This document shows, in pieces, positions 1 through 13,087 of a stretch of DNA of 64,000 nt. This stretch comes from Megalopta genalis. Taxonomy: Eukaryota; Arthropoda; Insecta; Hymenoptera; Halictidae. Position numbers and translations under genes: made by a program. The stretch is from positions 62,001-126,000 of the forward strand of contig NW_027476402.1 in the NCBI RefSeq assembly GCF_051020955.1, read 5' to 3'. How positions within the stretch are numbered: position 1 is the stretch's first letter; each line of letters starts with the position of its first letter. The notes under the pieces were generated by a model. The model searched no databases. It was not told where the DNA came from and saw only the letters and a program-made list of their open reading frames with translations.

Positions 1-1335
1 ATCAAATGATTTAGCTTTAAATCCATGCGAAGTAGATGGCTTAGCTTCAAATCCATGCGAAACAAATGATTTAGCATCAGATACTTGCGATATAACTGAT
101 ATAATTTCAAATGCAGGGGGAACAAACGAGTTAGCATCATATCCATGCAAAACACATGATTTAACTTCAAATCAATGCGATGTAGAAGATTTAGCGTCAA
201 ATCCATGCGAAACAAATGATTCAGGATCAAACACTTGGGATATAAGTGATATAGCTTCAAATGCAGACGAATCAAACGAGTTAGCTTCAAAATCCATGCG
301 ATTCACAACATTTAGCTTTCAATCAATGCGAAATAGAAGGCTTAGCTTCAAATCCATGCAAGACAAATGTTTCAGCTTCAAATCAATACGATGTAGAAGG
401 TTTAGCTTCAAATCCATGCGAAACACATGATTTAGCTTTAAATCCATGCGAAGTAGAAGGCTTAGCTTCAAATCCATGCGAAACAAATGATTTAGGTTCA
501 GATGCTTGCGATATAACTGATATAGATTCAAATGCAGGGGAAACAAACGAGTTAGCATCAAATCCACGCAAAACACATGATTAAGCTGAAAATCAATCCA
601 ATGTAAAAGTTTTAGCTTCAAATCCAAGCGAAACACATGACTTAGCGTCTGATACTTGCGATATAACTGAAATAGTTTCAAATGCAGGGGAAACAAACGA
701 GTTAGCATCAAATCCATGCGAAACACATGATTTAGCTTCAAATCAAAGCGATGTAGAAGGTATAGCTTCAAATCCAAGCGAAACAAATGATTTAGCTTTC
801 AATCCATGCGAAGTAGAAGGCTTAGCTTCAAATCCATGCGAAACAAATGATTTATCATCAGATACTTGCGATATAACTGACATAACTTCAAATGCAGGGG
901 AAACAAAGGAGTTAGTTTCAAATCCATGCAAAACACATGATTTAGCTTCAAATCAATGCGATGTAGATGGTTTAACTTCAAATCCAAGCAAAACACATGA
1001 TTTAGCTTCAAATCAATGCGATGTATAAGGTTTAGATTCAAATCCATGCGAAACAAATGATTTAGTTTCAAACACTTGTGATATAAGTGATATAGCTGCA
1101 CATGCAGACGAATCAAACGGGATAGCTTCAAAATCCATGCGATACACATCATTTATCTTTAAATCTATGCGAAATAGAAGGCTTAGATTCAGATCCATGC
1201 GAAACAAATGATTAAGGTTCAGATACTTGCGATATAAGTGATATAGCTTCAAATGCAGGCAAAACTAACGAGTTACCTTCAAATCCATGCGAAACACATA
1301 ATTTATCTTCGAATCAATGCGATGTAGAAGGTTTA
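1..1335 (+). repeat. satellite, leading segment with 150-bp HORs
   Basis: Regular A-B-C-D-E order interleaved with an F monomer (TTTAAATCCATGCGAAGTAG at about 16-35 and again near 440). The first ~150 bases resemble 14860-15000 and 44205-44340. A 31-bp monomer (TTCAAAATCC) occurs near 285 and 1130. No gene is visible. Confidence 0.85.
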
Positions 1336-1839
1336 GCTTCAAATCCATGCGAAACAAATGATTTAGCATCAGATACTTGCGATATAACTGAAATAGCTTC
1401 AAATGCAGGGGAAACAAACGAGTTAGCATCAATTCCATGCGAAACACATGATTTAGCTGCAAATCAATGCGATGTAGAAGGTTTATCTTCAAATCCAAAC
1501 GAAACACATGATGTAGCTTCAAATCAATGCGATGTAGAAGGTATAGATTCAAATCCAAGCGCAACACATGATTTAGCTTGAAATCAATGCGATGTAGAAG
1601 GTATAACTTCAAATCTATACGAAACAAATGATTTAGCTTCAGATACTTGCGATATAAGTGATATAGCATCAAATGCAGGCAGAACGACCGAGTTAGCTTC
1701 AAATCCATGCGAAACACATGATTTAGCTGCAAATCAATGCGATGTAGAGGGTTTAGCTTCAAATCCATGCGAAACAAATGATTTAGCTTCAAGCACTTGT
1801 GATATAAGTGATATAGCTGCAAATGCAGACGAATCAAAC

Positions 1840-1849
1840 GGGGTATCAT
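1840..1849 (+). other. 24-bp deletion scar, copy 1 of 5
   Basis: GGGGTATCAT: a C monomer joined directly to the end of a 31-bp D-type monomer. The undeleted form survives at about 26699-26735, where GGGGTA is followed by GCTTCAAAATCC and then ATATCATTTA. Exactly 24 bases are missing between two TA dinucleotides. Identical scars lie at 8571-8580, 13592-13601, 16391-16400 and 19581-19590. Confidence 0.85.
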
Positions 1850-4275
1850 TTAGCTTCAAATCGATACGATGTAGTAGGTTTAGCTTCAAATCCATGCGAA
1901 AGAAATGATTTACCTACCAACACTTGGGATATAAGTGATATAGCCGGAAATGCAGACGAATCAAACGGGAAAGCTCCAAAATCCATGCGATACATATCAT
2001 TTAACTTCAAATCGATACGAAGTAGAAGGCTTAGCTTCAAATCCATGCGAAACAAATGATTTAGGTTCAGATACTTCCCCGATACATTGATATAGCTTCA
2101 AATGCAGACGAAACAAACGAGTTAGCTTCAAAGCCAAGCGAATCACATGACTTAGCTTCAAATCAATGCGATTTAGAAGGTTTAGCTTCAAATCCATGCG
2201 AAACGCATGATTTAGCTGCAAATCAATGCGATGTAGAAGGTTTAGCTTCAAATCCATGCGAAACAAATGATTTAGCATCAGATACTGGCGATATAACTGA
2301 TATAGCAGGAAATGCAGACGAATCAAACGGGGAAGTTTCAAAATCCATGCGATAGATATCATTTAACTTCAAATCAATGCGATGTAGAAGGTTTATCTTC
2401 AAATCCATGCGAGACAAATGATTTAGCATCAGATACTTGCGATATAACCGAAATAGCTTCATATGCAGGGGAAACAAACGAGTTAGCATCAATTCCATGC
2501 AAAACACATGATTTAGTTCAAATCAAAGCGATGTAGAAGGTATATCTTCAAATCCAAACGAAACACATGATTTAGCTTCAAATCAATACGATGTAGAAGG
2601 TTTAGCCTCAAATCCATGCGAAACAAATGATTTACCTACAAACACTTGGGATATAAGTGATATAGCAGGAAATGCAGACGAATCAAACGGGGAAGCTTCA
2701 AAATCCATGCGATACATATCATTTAACTTCAAATCGATACGAAGTAGAAGGCTTAGCTTCAAATCCATGCGAAACAAATGATTTAGCATCAGACACTTGC
2801 GATATAACTGAAATAGCTTCAAATGCAGGGGAAGCAAACGAGTTAGCATCAATTCCATGCGAAACACATGATTTAGCTGCAAATCAATGCGATGTAGAAG
2901 GTTTAGCTTCAAATCCAAACGAAACACATGATTTAGCTTCAAATCAATGCGATGTAGAAGGTATAGATTCAAATCCAAGCGCAACACATGATTTAGCTTC
3001 AAATCAATGCGATGTAGGAGGTTAAACTTCAAATCTATACGAAACAAATGATTTAGCTTCAGATACTTGCGATATAAGTGATATAGCATCAAATGCAGGC
3101 GAAACGACCGAGTTAGCTTCAAATCCATGCGAAACACATGATTTAGCTTCAAATCAATGCGATGTAGAAGGTTTAGCTTCAAATCCATGCGAAACAAATG
3201 ATTTAGCTTCAAACACTTGCGATATAAGTGTTATTCCATCAAATGCAGGCGAAACAAACGAGTTAGCATCAAATCCATGCAAAACACATGATTTAGCTGC
3301 AAATCAAAGCGATGTAGAAGGTTTAGATTCAAATCCAAGCGAATCACATGATTTAGCTTCAAATCAATGCGATGTAGAAGGTTCAGCTTCAAATCCATGC
3401 GAAACAAATGATTTAGCTTCAAACACTTGTGATATAAGTGATATAGCTGCAAATGCAGACGAATCAAACAGGGTAGCTTCAAAATCCATGCGATACATAT
3501 CATTTAGCTTCAAATCGATACGATGTGGAAGGTTTAGCTTCAAATCCATGCGAAAGAAGTGATTTAGCATCAGATACTTGCGATATAACTGATATACCTT
3601 CAAATGCAGGGAAAGCAAACGAGTTAGCATAAAATCCATGCAAAACACATGATTTAGCTTCAAATCAATGCGATATAGGAGGTATAGCTTCAAGTCCAAG
3701 CGAAACACATGACTTAGCTTCAAATCAATGCGATGTAGAAGGTTTAGCTTCAAATCCAAGCGAAACACATGATTTAACTTCAAATCAATGTGATGTAGTA
3801 GGTTTAGCGTCAAGTCCATGCGAAACAAATGATTTAGGATCAAACACTTGGGACATAAGTGATATAGCTTCAAATGCAGACGAATCAAACGAGTTAGCTT
3901 CAAAATCCATGCGATTCACATCATTTAGCTTTCAATCCATGCGAAGTAGAAGGCTTAGCTCCAAAGCCATGCAAAACAAATGATTTAGGTTCAGATGCTT
4001 GCGATGTAACTGATATAGATTCAAATGCAGGGGAAACAAACGAGTTAGCATCAAATCCATGCAAAACACATGATTAAGCTGCAAATCAATCCGATGTAAA
4101 AGGTTTAGCTTCAAATCCAAGCGAAACACATGATTTAGCATCTGATACTTGCGATATAACTGAAATAGCTTCAAATGCAGGGGAAACAAACGAGTTAGCA
4201 TCAAATCCATGCAAAACAAATGATTTAGCTTCAAATCAAAGCGATGTAGAAGGTATATCTTCAAATCCAAGCGAA

Positions 4276-5625
4276 ACACATGATTTAGCTTCAAATCAAT
4301 GCGATGTAGAAGGTTTAGCTTCAAATCCATGCGAAACAAGTGATTTAGCATCAGATACTTGCGATATAACTGATATACTTTCAAATGCAGGGGAAACAAA
4401 CGAGTTAGCATAAAATCCATGCAAAACACATGATTTAGCTTCAAAACAATGCGATATAGAAGGTTTAACTTCAAATCCATGCGAAACAAATGATTTAGCA
4501 TCAAACACTTGGGATATAAGTGATATAGCTGCAAATGCAGACGAAACAAACGGGATAGCTTCAAAATCCATGCGATACATATCATTTAGCTTCAAATCGA
4601 TACGATGTAGAAGGTTTAGCTACAAATCCATGCGAAACAAATGACTTAGCTTCAAATCAATGCGAAGTAGAAGGCTTATCTTCAAATCCATGCGAAACAA
4701 ATCATTCAGCTTCAGATACTTGCGATATAAGTGATATAACTTCAAATGCAGACGGAACAAACGTGCTAGCTTCAACTCCATACGAAACACATTATTTAGC
4801 TTCAAAACAATACGATGTGGAAGGTTTGGCTTCAAACCAATGCGATGTGCACGATTTAGCTTCAAACCAATGCGATTTGTAAGGTTTAGCTTCAAATCCG
4901 TGCGACACAAATGACTTGCATCAGATACTTGCGATATAAGTGATATAGCTTCAAATGCAGGCGAAACAAACGAAGTAGCTTCAAATCCAAACGAAACACA
5001 TGCTTTAGCTTCAAATCAACGCGAAGTAGAAGGCTTAGCTTCAAATCCGCGCGAAACAAATGATTCAGGTTCAAATACTTGCGATATAAGTGATATAGCT
5101 TCAAATGCAGGCGAATCAAACGAGTTAGCTTCAAATCGATGCGGAACACATGATTTAGCTTCAAATCAATGCGAAGTAGAAGGCTTGGCTTCAAATCCAT
5201 GCGAAACAAATGGTTTGGCGTCAAATAATTGCGATATACATGAATCAGCTTTAACTGCATGCGAAACAAACGAGTTAGCATCAAATCCATGCAAAACACA
5301 TGATTTAGCTTCAAATCAATGCAATGTAGAAGGTTTAGCTTCAAATCCAAACGAAACACATGATTTAGTTTCAAATCAATGCGATGTAGAAGGTATGGAT
5401 TCAAATCCAAGCGCAACACATGATTTAGCTTCAAATCAATGCGATGTAGAAGGTTTAACTTCAAATCTATACGAAACAAATGATTTAGCTTCAGATACTT
5501 GCGATATAAGTGATATAGCATCAAATGCAGGCGAAACGACCGAGTTAGCTTCAAATCCATGCGAAACACATGACTTAGCTGCAAATCAATGCGATGTAGA
5601 GGGTTTAGCTTCAAATCCATGCGAA
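4276..5625 (+). repeat. 1350-bp tandem duplication, copy 1
   Basis: 45 monomers (nine 150-bp HORs) repeated immediately at 5626-6975; a third copy lies at about 10647-11996. It includes divergent monomers not found elsewhere in the left arm, with minus-strand translation NRIGLKLNRAHRIGL (4620-4910, 5970-6260, 10991-11281). Boundaries are placed where flanking monomers stop matching, to about one monomer. Confidence 0.85.
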
Positions 5626-6975
5626 ACACATGATTTAGCTTCAAATCAATGCGATGTAGAAGGTTTAGCTTCAAATCCATGCGAAACAAGTGATTTAGCA
5701 TCAGATACTTGCGATATAACTGATATACTTTCAAATGCAGGGGAAACAAACGAGTTAGCATAAAATCCATGCAAAACACATGATTTAGCTTCAAAACAAT
5801 GCGATATAGAAGGTTTAACTTCAAATCCATGCGAAACAAATGATTTAGCATCAAACACTTGGGATATAAGTGATATAGCTGCAAATGCAGACGAAACAAA
5901 CGGGATAGCTTCAAAATCCATGCGATACATATCATTTAGCTTCAAATCGATACGATGTAGAAGGTTTAGCTACAAATCCATGCGAAACAAATGACTTAGC
6001 TTCAAATCAATGCGAAGTAGAAGGCTTATCTTCAAATCCATGCGAAACAAATCATTCAGCTTCAGATACTTGCGATATAAGTGATATAACTTCAAATGCA
6101 GACGGAACAAACGTGCTAGCTTCAACTCCATACGAAACACATTATTTAGCTTCAAAACAATACGATGTGGAAGGTTTGGCTTCAAACCAATGCGATGTGC
6201 ACGATTTAGCTTCAAACCAATGCGATTTGTAAGGTTTAGCTTCAAATCCGTGCGACACAAATGACTTGCATCAGATACTTGCGATATAAGTGATATAGCT
6301 TCAAATGCAGGCGAAACAAACGAAGTAGCTTCAAATCCAAACGAAACACATGCTTTAGCTTCAAATCAACGCGAAGTAGAAGGCTTAGCTTCAAATCCGC
6401 GCGAAACAAATGATTCAGGTTCAAATACTTGCGATATAAGTGATATAGCTTCAAATGCAGGCGAATCAAACGAGTTAGCTTCAAATCGATGCGGAACACA
6501 TGATTTAGCTTCAAATCAATGCGAAGTAGAAGGCTTGGCTTCAAATCCATGCGAAACAAATGGTTTGGCTTCAAATAATTGCGATATACATGAATCAGCT
6601 TTAACTGCATGCGAAACAAACGAGTTAGCATCAAATCCATGCAAAACACATGATTTAGCTTCAAATCAATGCAATGTAGAAGGTTTAGCTTCAAATCCAA
6701 ACGAAACACATGATTTAGTTTCAAATCAATGCGATGTAGAAGGTATGGATTCAAATCCAAGCGCAACACATGATTTAGCTTCAAATCAATGCGATGTAGA
6801 AGGTTTAACTTCAAATCTATACGAAACAAATGATTTAGCTTCAGATACTTGCGATATAAGTGATATAGCATCAAATGCAGGCGAAACGACCGAGTTAGCT
6901 TCAAATCCATGCGAAACACATGACTTAGCTGCAAATCAATGCGATGTAGAGGGTTTAGCTTCAAATCCATGCGAA
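5626..6975 (+). repeat. 1350-bp tandem duplication, copy 2
   Basis: Near-identical to the preceding 1350 bp; one visible difference is TTTGGCG at about 5214-5220 against TTTGGCT at 6564-6570. Copy 2 exits into a CTTTAAATCCTTGCGAAGTAG monomer at about 6979. The third copy has the same exit, so the third copy descends from copy 2 or from a single-copy ancestor. Confidence 0.85.
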
Positions 6976-8066
6976 ACAAATGATTTAGCTTTAAATCCTT
7001 GCGAAGTAGATGGCTTAGCTTCAAATCCATGCGAAACAAATGATTTAGCATCAGATACTTGCGATATAACTGATATAGCTTAAAATGCAGGGGAACAAAC
7101 GAGTTAGCTTCAAATCCATGCAAAACACATGATTTAGCTGCAAATGAATGCGATGTGGAAGGTTTAGCTTCAAATCCATGCGAAACAAATGATTTAGTAT
7201 CAGATACTTGCGACATAACTGAAATAGCTTCAAATGCAGGGGAAACATACGAGTTAGCATCAATTCCAAGCAAAACACATGATTTAGCTTCAAATCAAAG
7301 CGATGTAGAAGGTGTATCTTGAAATCCAAACGAAACAAATGATTTAGCTTCAAGTCAATGCGATGTAGAAGGTATAGTTTCAAATCCAAGCGCAATACAT
7401 GATTTAGCTTCAAATCAATGCGATGTAGAAGGTTAAACTTCAAATCTATACGAAACAAATGATTTAGCTTCAGATACTTGCGATATAAGTGATATAGCAT
7501 CAAATGCAGGCGAAACGTCCGAGTTAGCTTCAAATCCATGCGAAACACATGATTTAGCTGCAAATCAATGCGATGTAGAAGGTATAGCTTCAAATCCAAG
7601 CGAAACACATGATTTAGCTTCAAATCAATGCGATGTAGAAGGTTTATCTTCAAATCCATGCGAGACAAATGATTTAGCATCAGATACTTGCGATATAACC
7701 GAAATAGCTTCAAATGCAGGGGAAACAAACGAGTTAGCATCAATTCCATGCAAAACACATGATTTAGCTTCAAATCAAAGCGATGTAGAAGGTATATCTT
7801 CAAATCCAAACGAAACACATGATTTAGCTTCAAATCAATGCGATGTAGAAGGTTAAACTTCAAATCTATACGAAATAAATGATTTAGCTTCAGATACTTG
7901 CGATATAAGTGATATAGCATCAAATGCAGGCGAAACGTCCGAGTTAGCTTCAAATCCATGCGAAACACATGATTTAGCTGCAAATCAATGAGATGTAGAG
8001 GGTTTAACTTCAAATCCATGCGAAACAAATGATTTAGCTTTAAATCCTTGCGAAGTAGATGGCTTA

Positions 8067-11000
8067 GCTTCAAATCCATGCGAAACAAATGATTTAGCAT
8101 CAGATACTTGCGATATAACTGAAATAGCTTCAAATGCAGGGGAAACAAACGAGTTAGCATCAATTCCATGCGAAACACATGATTTAGCTGCAAATCAATG
8201 CGATGTAGAAGGTTTATCTTCAAATCCAAACGAAACACATGATGTAGCTTCAAATCAATGCGATGTAGAAGGTATAGATTCAAATCCAAGCGCAACACAT
8301 GATTTAGCTTGAAATCAATGCGATGTAGAAGGTATAACTTCAAATCTATACGAAACAAATGATTTAGCTTCAGATTCTTGCGATATAAGTGATATAGCAT
8401 CAAATGCAGGCAGAACGACCGAGTTAGCTTCAAATCCATGCGAAACACATGATTTAGCTGCAAATCAATGCGATGTAGAGGGTTTAGCTTCAAATCCATG
8501 CGAAACAAATGATTTAGCTTCAAGCACTTGTGATATAAGTGATATAGCTGCAAATGCAGACGAATCAAACGGGGTATCATTTAGCTTCAAATCGATACGA
8601 TGTAGTAGGTTTAGCTTCAAATCCATGCGAAAGAAATGATTTACCTACCAACACTTGGGATATAAGTGATATAGCCGGAAATGCAGACGAATCAAACGGG
8701 AAAGCTCCAAAATCCATGCGATACATATCATTTAACTTCAAATCGATACGAAGTAGAAGGCTTAGCTTCAAATCCATGCGAAACAAATGATTTAGGTTCA
8801 GATACTTCCCCGATACATTGATATAGCTTCAAATGCAGACGAAACAAACGAGTTAGCTTCAAAGCCAAGCGAATCACATGACTTAGCTTCAAATCAATGC
8901 GATTTAGAAGGTTTAGCTTCAGATCCATGCGAAACGCATGATTTAGCTGCAAATCAATGCGATGTAGAAGGTTTAGCTTCAAATCCATGCGAAACAAATT
9001 ATTTAGCATCAGATACTGGCGATATAACTGATATAGCAGGAAATGCAGACGAATCAAACGGGGAAGTTTCAAAATCCATGCGATAGATATCATTTAACTT
9101 CAAATCAATGCGATGTAGAAGGTTTATCTTCAAATCCATGCGAGACAAATGATTTAGCATCAGATACTTGCGATATAACCGAAATAGCTTCATATGCAGG
9201 GGAAGCAAACGAGTTAGCATCAATTCCATGCGAAACACATGATTTAGCTGCAAATCAATGCGATGTAGAAGGTTTAGCTTCAAATCCAAACGAAACACAT
9301 GATTTAGCTTCAAATCAATGCGATGTAGAAGGTATAGATTCAAATCCAAGCGCAACACATGATTTAGCTTCAAATCAATGCGATGTAGGAGGTTAAACTT
9401 CAAATCTATACGAAACAAATGATTTAGCTTCAGATACTTGCGATATAAGTGATATAGCATCAAATGCAGGCGAAACGACCGAGTTAGCTTCAAATCCATG
9501 CGAAACACATGATTTAGCTTCAAATCAATGCGATGTAGAAGGTTTAGCTTCAAATCCATGCGAAACAAATGATTTAGCTTCAAACACTTGCGATATAAGT
9601 GTTATTCCATCAAATGCAGGCGAAACAAACGAGTTAGCATCAAATCCATGCAAAACACATGATTTAGCTGCAAATCAAAGCGATGTAGAAGGTTTAGATT
9701 CAAATCCAAGCGAATCACATGATTTAGCTTCAAATCAATGCGATGTAGAAGGTTCAGCTTCAAATCCATGCGAAACAAATGATTTAGCTTCAAACACTTG
9801 TGATATAAGTGATATAGCTGCAAATGCAGACGAATCAAACAGGGTAGCTTCAAAATCCATGCGATACATATCATTTAGCTTCAAATCGATACGATGTGGA
9901 AGGTTTAGCTTCAAATCCATGCGAAACAAGTGATTTAGCATCAGATACTTGCGATATAACTGATATACCTTCAAATGCAGGGAAAGCAAACGAGTTAGCA
10001 TAAAATCCATGCAAAACACATGATTTAGTTTCAAATCAATGCGATATAGGAGGTATAGCTTCAAGTCCAAGCGAAACACATGACTTAGCTTCAAATCAAT
10101 GCGATGTAGAAGGTTTAGCTTCAAATCCAAGCGAAACACATGATTTAACTTCAAATCAATGTGATGTAGTAGGTTTAGCGTCAAGTCCATGCGAAACAAA
10201 TGATTTAGGATCAAACACTTGGGACATAAGTGATATAGCTTCAAATGCAGACGAATCAAACGAGTTAGCTTCAAAATCCATGCGATTCACATCATTTAGC
10301 TTTCAATCCATGCGAAGTAGAAGGCTTAGCTTCAAAGCCATGCAAAACAAATGATTTAGGTTCAGATGCTTGCGATGTAACTGATATAGATTCAAATGCA
10401 GGGGAAACAAACGAGTTAGCATCAAATCCATGCAAAACACATGATTAAGCTGCAAATCAATCCGATGTAAAAGGTTTAGCTTCAAATCCAAGCGAAACAC
10501 ATGATTTAGCATCTGATACTTGCGATATAACTGAAATAGCTTCAAATGCAGGGGAAACAAACGAGTTAGCATCAAATCCATGCAAAACACATGATTTAGC
10601 TTCAAATCAAAGCGATGTAGAAGGTATATCTTCAAATCCAAGCGAAACACATGATTTAGCTTCAAATCAATGCGATGTAGAAGGTTTAGCTTCAAATCCA
10701 TGCGAAACAAGTGATTTAGCATCAGATACTTGCGATATAACTGATATACTTTCAAATGCAGGGGAAACAAACGAGTTAGCATAAAATCCATGCAAAACAC
10801 ATGATTTAGCTTCAAAACAATGCGATATAGAAGGTTTAGCTTCAAATCCATGCGAAACAAATGATTTAGCATCAAACACTTGGGATATAAGTGATATAGC
10901 TGCAAATGCAGACGAAACAAACGGGATAGCTTCAAAATCCATGCGATACATATCATTTAGCTTCAAATCGATACGATGTAGAAGGTTTAGCTACAAATCC

Positions 11001-13087
11001 ATGCGAAACAAATGACTTAGCTTCAAATCAATGCGAAGTAGAAGGCTTATCTTCAAATCCATGCGAAACAAATCATTCAGCTTCAGATACTTGCGATATA
11101 AGTGATATAACTTCAAATGCAGACGGAACAAACGTGCTAGCTTCAACTCCATACGAAACACATTATTTAGCTTCAAAACAATACGATGTGGAAGGTTTGG
11201 CTTCAAACCAATGCGATGTGCACGATTTAGCTTCAAACCAATGCGATTTGTAAGGTTTAGCTTCAAATCCGTGCGACACAAATGACTTGCATCAGATACT
11301 TGCGATATAAGTGATATAGCTTCAAATGCAGGCGAAACAAACGAAGTAGCTTCAAATCCAAACGAAACACATGCTTTAGCTTCAAATCAACGCGAAGTAG
11401 AAGGCTTAGCTTCAAATCCGCGCGAAACAAATGATTCAGGTTCAAATACTTGCGATATAAGTGATATAGCTTCAAATGCAGGCGAATCAAACGAGTTAGC
11501 TTCAAATCCATGCGGAACACATGATTTAGCTTCAAATCAATGCGAAGTAGAAGGCTTGGCTTCAAATCCATGCGAAACAAATGGTTTGGCTTCAAATAAT
11601 TGCGATATACATGAATCAGCTTTAACTGCATGCGAAACAAACGAGTTAGCATCAAATCCAGCAAAACACATGATTTAGCTTCAAATCAATGCAATGTAGA
11701 AGGTTTAGCTTCAAATCCAAACGGAACACATGATTTAGTTTCAAATCAATGCGATGTAGAAGGTATGGATTCAAATCCAAGCGCAACACATGATTTAGCT
11801 TCAAATCAATGCGATGTAGAAGGTTTAACTTCAAATCTATACGAAACAAATGATTTAGCTTCAGATACTTGCGATATAAGTGATATAGCATCAAATGCAG
11901 GCGAAACGACCGAGTTAGCTTCAAATCCATGCGAAACACATGACTTAGCTGCAAATCAATGCGATGTAGAGGGTTTAGCTTCAAATCCATGCGAAACAAA
12001 TGATTTAGCTTTAAATCCTTGCGAAGTAGATGGCTTAGCTTCAAATCCATGCGAAACAAATGATTTAGCATCAGATACTTGCGATATAACTGATATAGCT
12101 TAAAATGCAGGGGAAACAAACGAGTTAGCTTCAAATCCATGCAAAACACATGATTTAACTGCAAATGAACGCGATGTGGAAGGTTTAGCTTCAAATCCAT
12201 GCGAAACAAATGATTTAGTATCAGATACTTGCGACATAACTGAAATAGCTTCAAATGCAGGGGAAACATACGAGTTAGCATCAATTCCAAGCAAAACACA
12301 TGATTTAGCTTCAAATCAAAGCGATGTAGAAGGTGTATCTTCAAATCCAAACGAAACAAATGATTTAGCTTCAAGTCAATGCGATGTAGAAGGTATAGTT
12401 TCAAATCCAAGCGCAATACATGATTTAGCTTCAAATCAATGCGATGTAGAAGGTTAAACTTCACATCTATACGAAACAAATGATTTAGCTTCAGATACTT
12501 GCGATATAAGTGATATAGCATCAAATGCAGGCGAAACGTCCGAGTTAGCTTCAAATCCATGCGAAACACATGATTTAGCTGCAAATCAATGCGATGTAGA
12601 AGGTATAGCTTCAAATCCAAGCGAAACACATGATTTAGCTTCAAATCAATGCGATGTAGAAGGTTTATCTTCAAATCCATGCGAGACAAATGATTTAGCA
12701 TCAGATACTTGCGATATAACCGAAATAGCTTCAAATGCAGGGGAAACAAACGAGTTAGCATCAATTCCATGCAAAACACATGATTTAGCTTCAAATCAAA
12801 GCGATGTAGAAGGTATATCTTCAAATCCAAACGAAACACATGATTTAGCTTCAAATCAATGCGATGTAGAAGGTTAAACTTCAAATCTATACGAAATAAA
12901 TGATTTAGCTTCAGATACTTGCGATATAAGTGATATAGCATCAAATGCAGGCGAAACGTCCGAGTTAGCTTCAAATCCATGCGAAACACATGATTTAGCT
13001 GCAAATCAATGAGATGTAGAGGGTTTAACTTCAAATCCATGCGAAACAAATGATTTAGCTTTAAATCCTTGCGAAGTAGATGGCTTA
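8067..13087 (+). repeat. satellite super-unit X2 (5021 bp)
   Basis: Matches X1 as described there, and its second half repeats about 5626-8066 at offset +5021. A one-base deletion near 11661 (CCAGCAAAAC for CCATGCAAAAC) and a one-base compensating difference near 12113 (GGGGAAAC against GGGGAAC at 7091) leave the offset unchanged. On the minus strand it lies within a 649-codon open stretch (11652-13601), which I treat as a by-product of stop-poor repeats. Confidence 0.85.
8571..8580 (+). other. 24-bp deletion scar, copy 2 of 5
   Basis: Same join as at 1840, offset +6731. Followed by the same monomers with ATTTACCTACCAACACTTGG (8639 onward). Confidence 0.85.

Larger units (their letters stand above)
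1336..8066 (+). repeat. satellite super-unit X1 (6731 bp)
   Basis: First of five super-units phased on a shared deletion scar. It aligns to the next unit at offset +6731 from 1336 to about 2469, and at +6371 from about 2829 onward; the intervening 360 bp (12 monomers) are absent from unit 2. It also holds two tandem copies of a 1350-bp segment where unit 2 has one. The arithmetic closes exactly: 6731 - 360 - 1350 = 5021, the period of the next unit. Confidence 0.85.

Noticed and set aside
7051..8580. Long minus-strand ORFs (509, 649, 504 codons and similar) as genes
   Set aside because: The repeat length is a multiple of three and the frame lacks stops by composition. Copies are broken by frame-shifting monomers, there is no non-repeat start region, and no domain is recognisable.
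11630..12103. Plus-strand Cys-rich decapeptide ORFs as an antifreeze-like or structural protein
   Set aside because: Stops recur in a monomer type that was itself amplified (GGTTAAAC), and changes hit all codon positions, so there is no sign of selection for the peptide.
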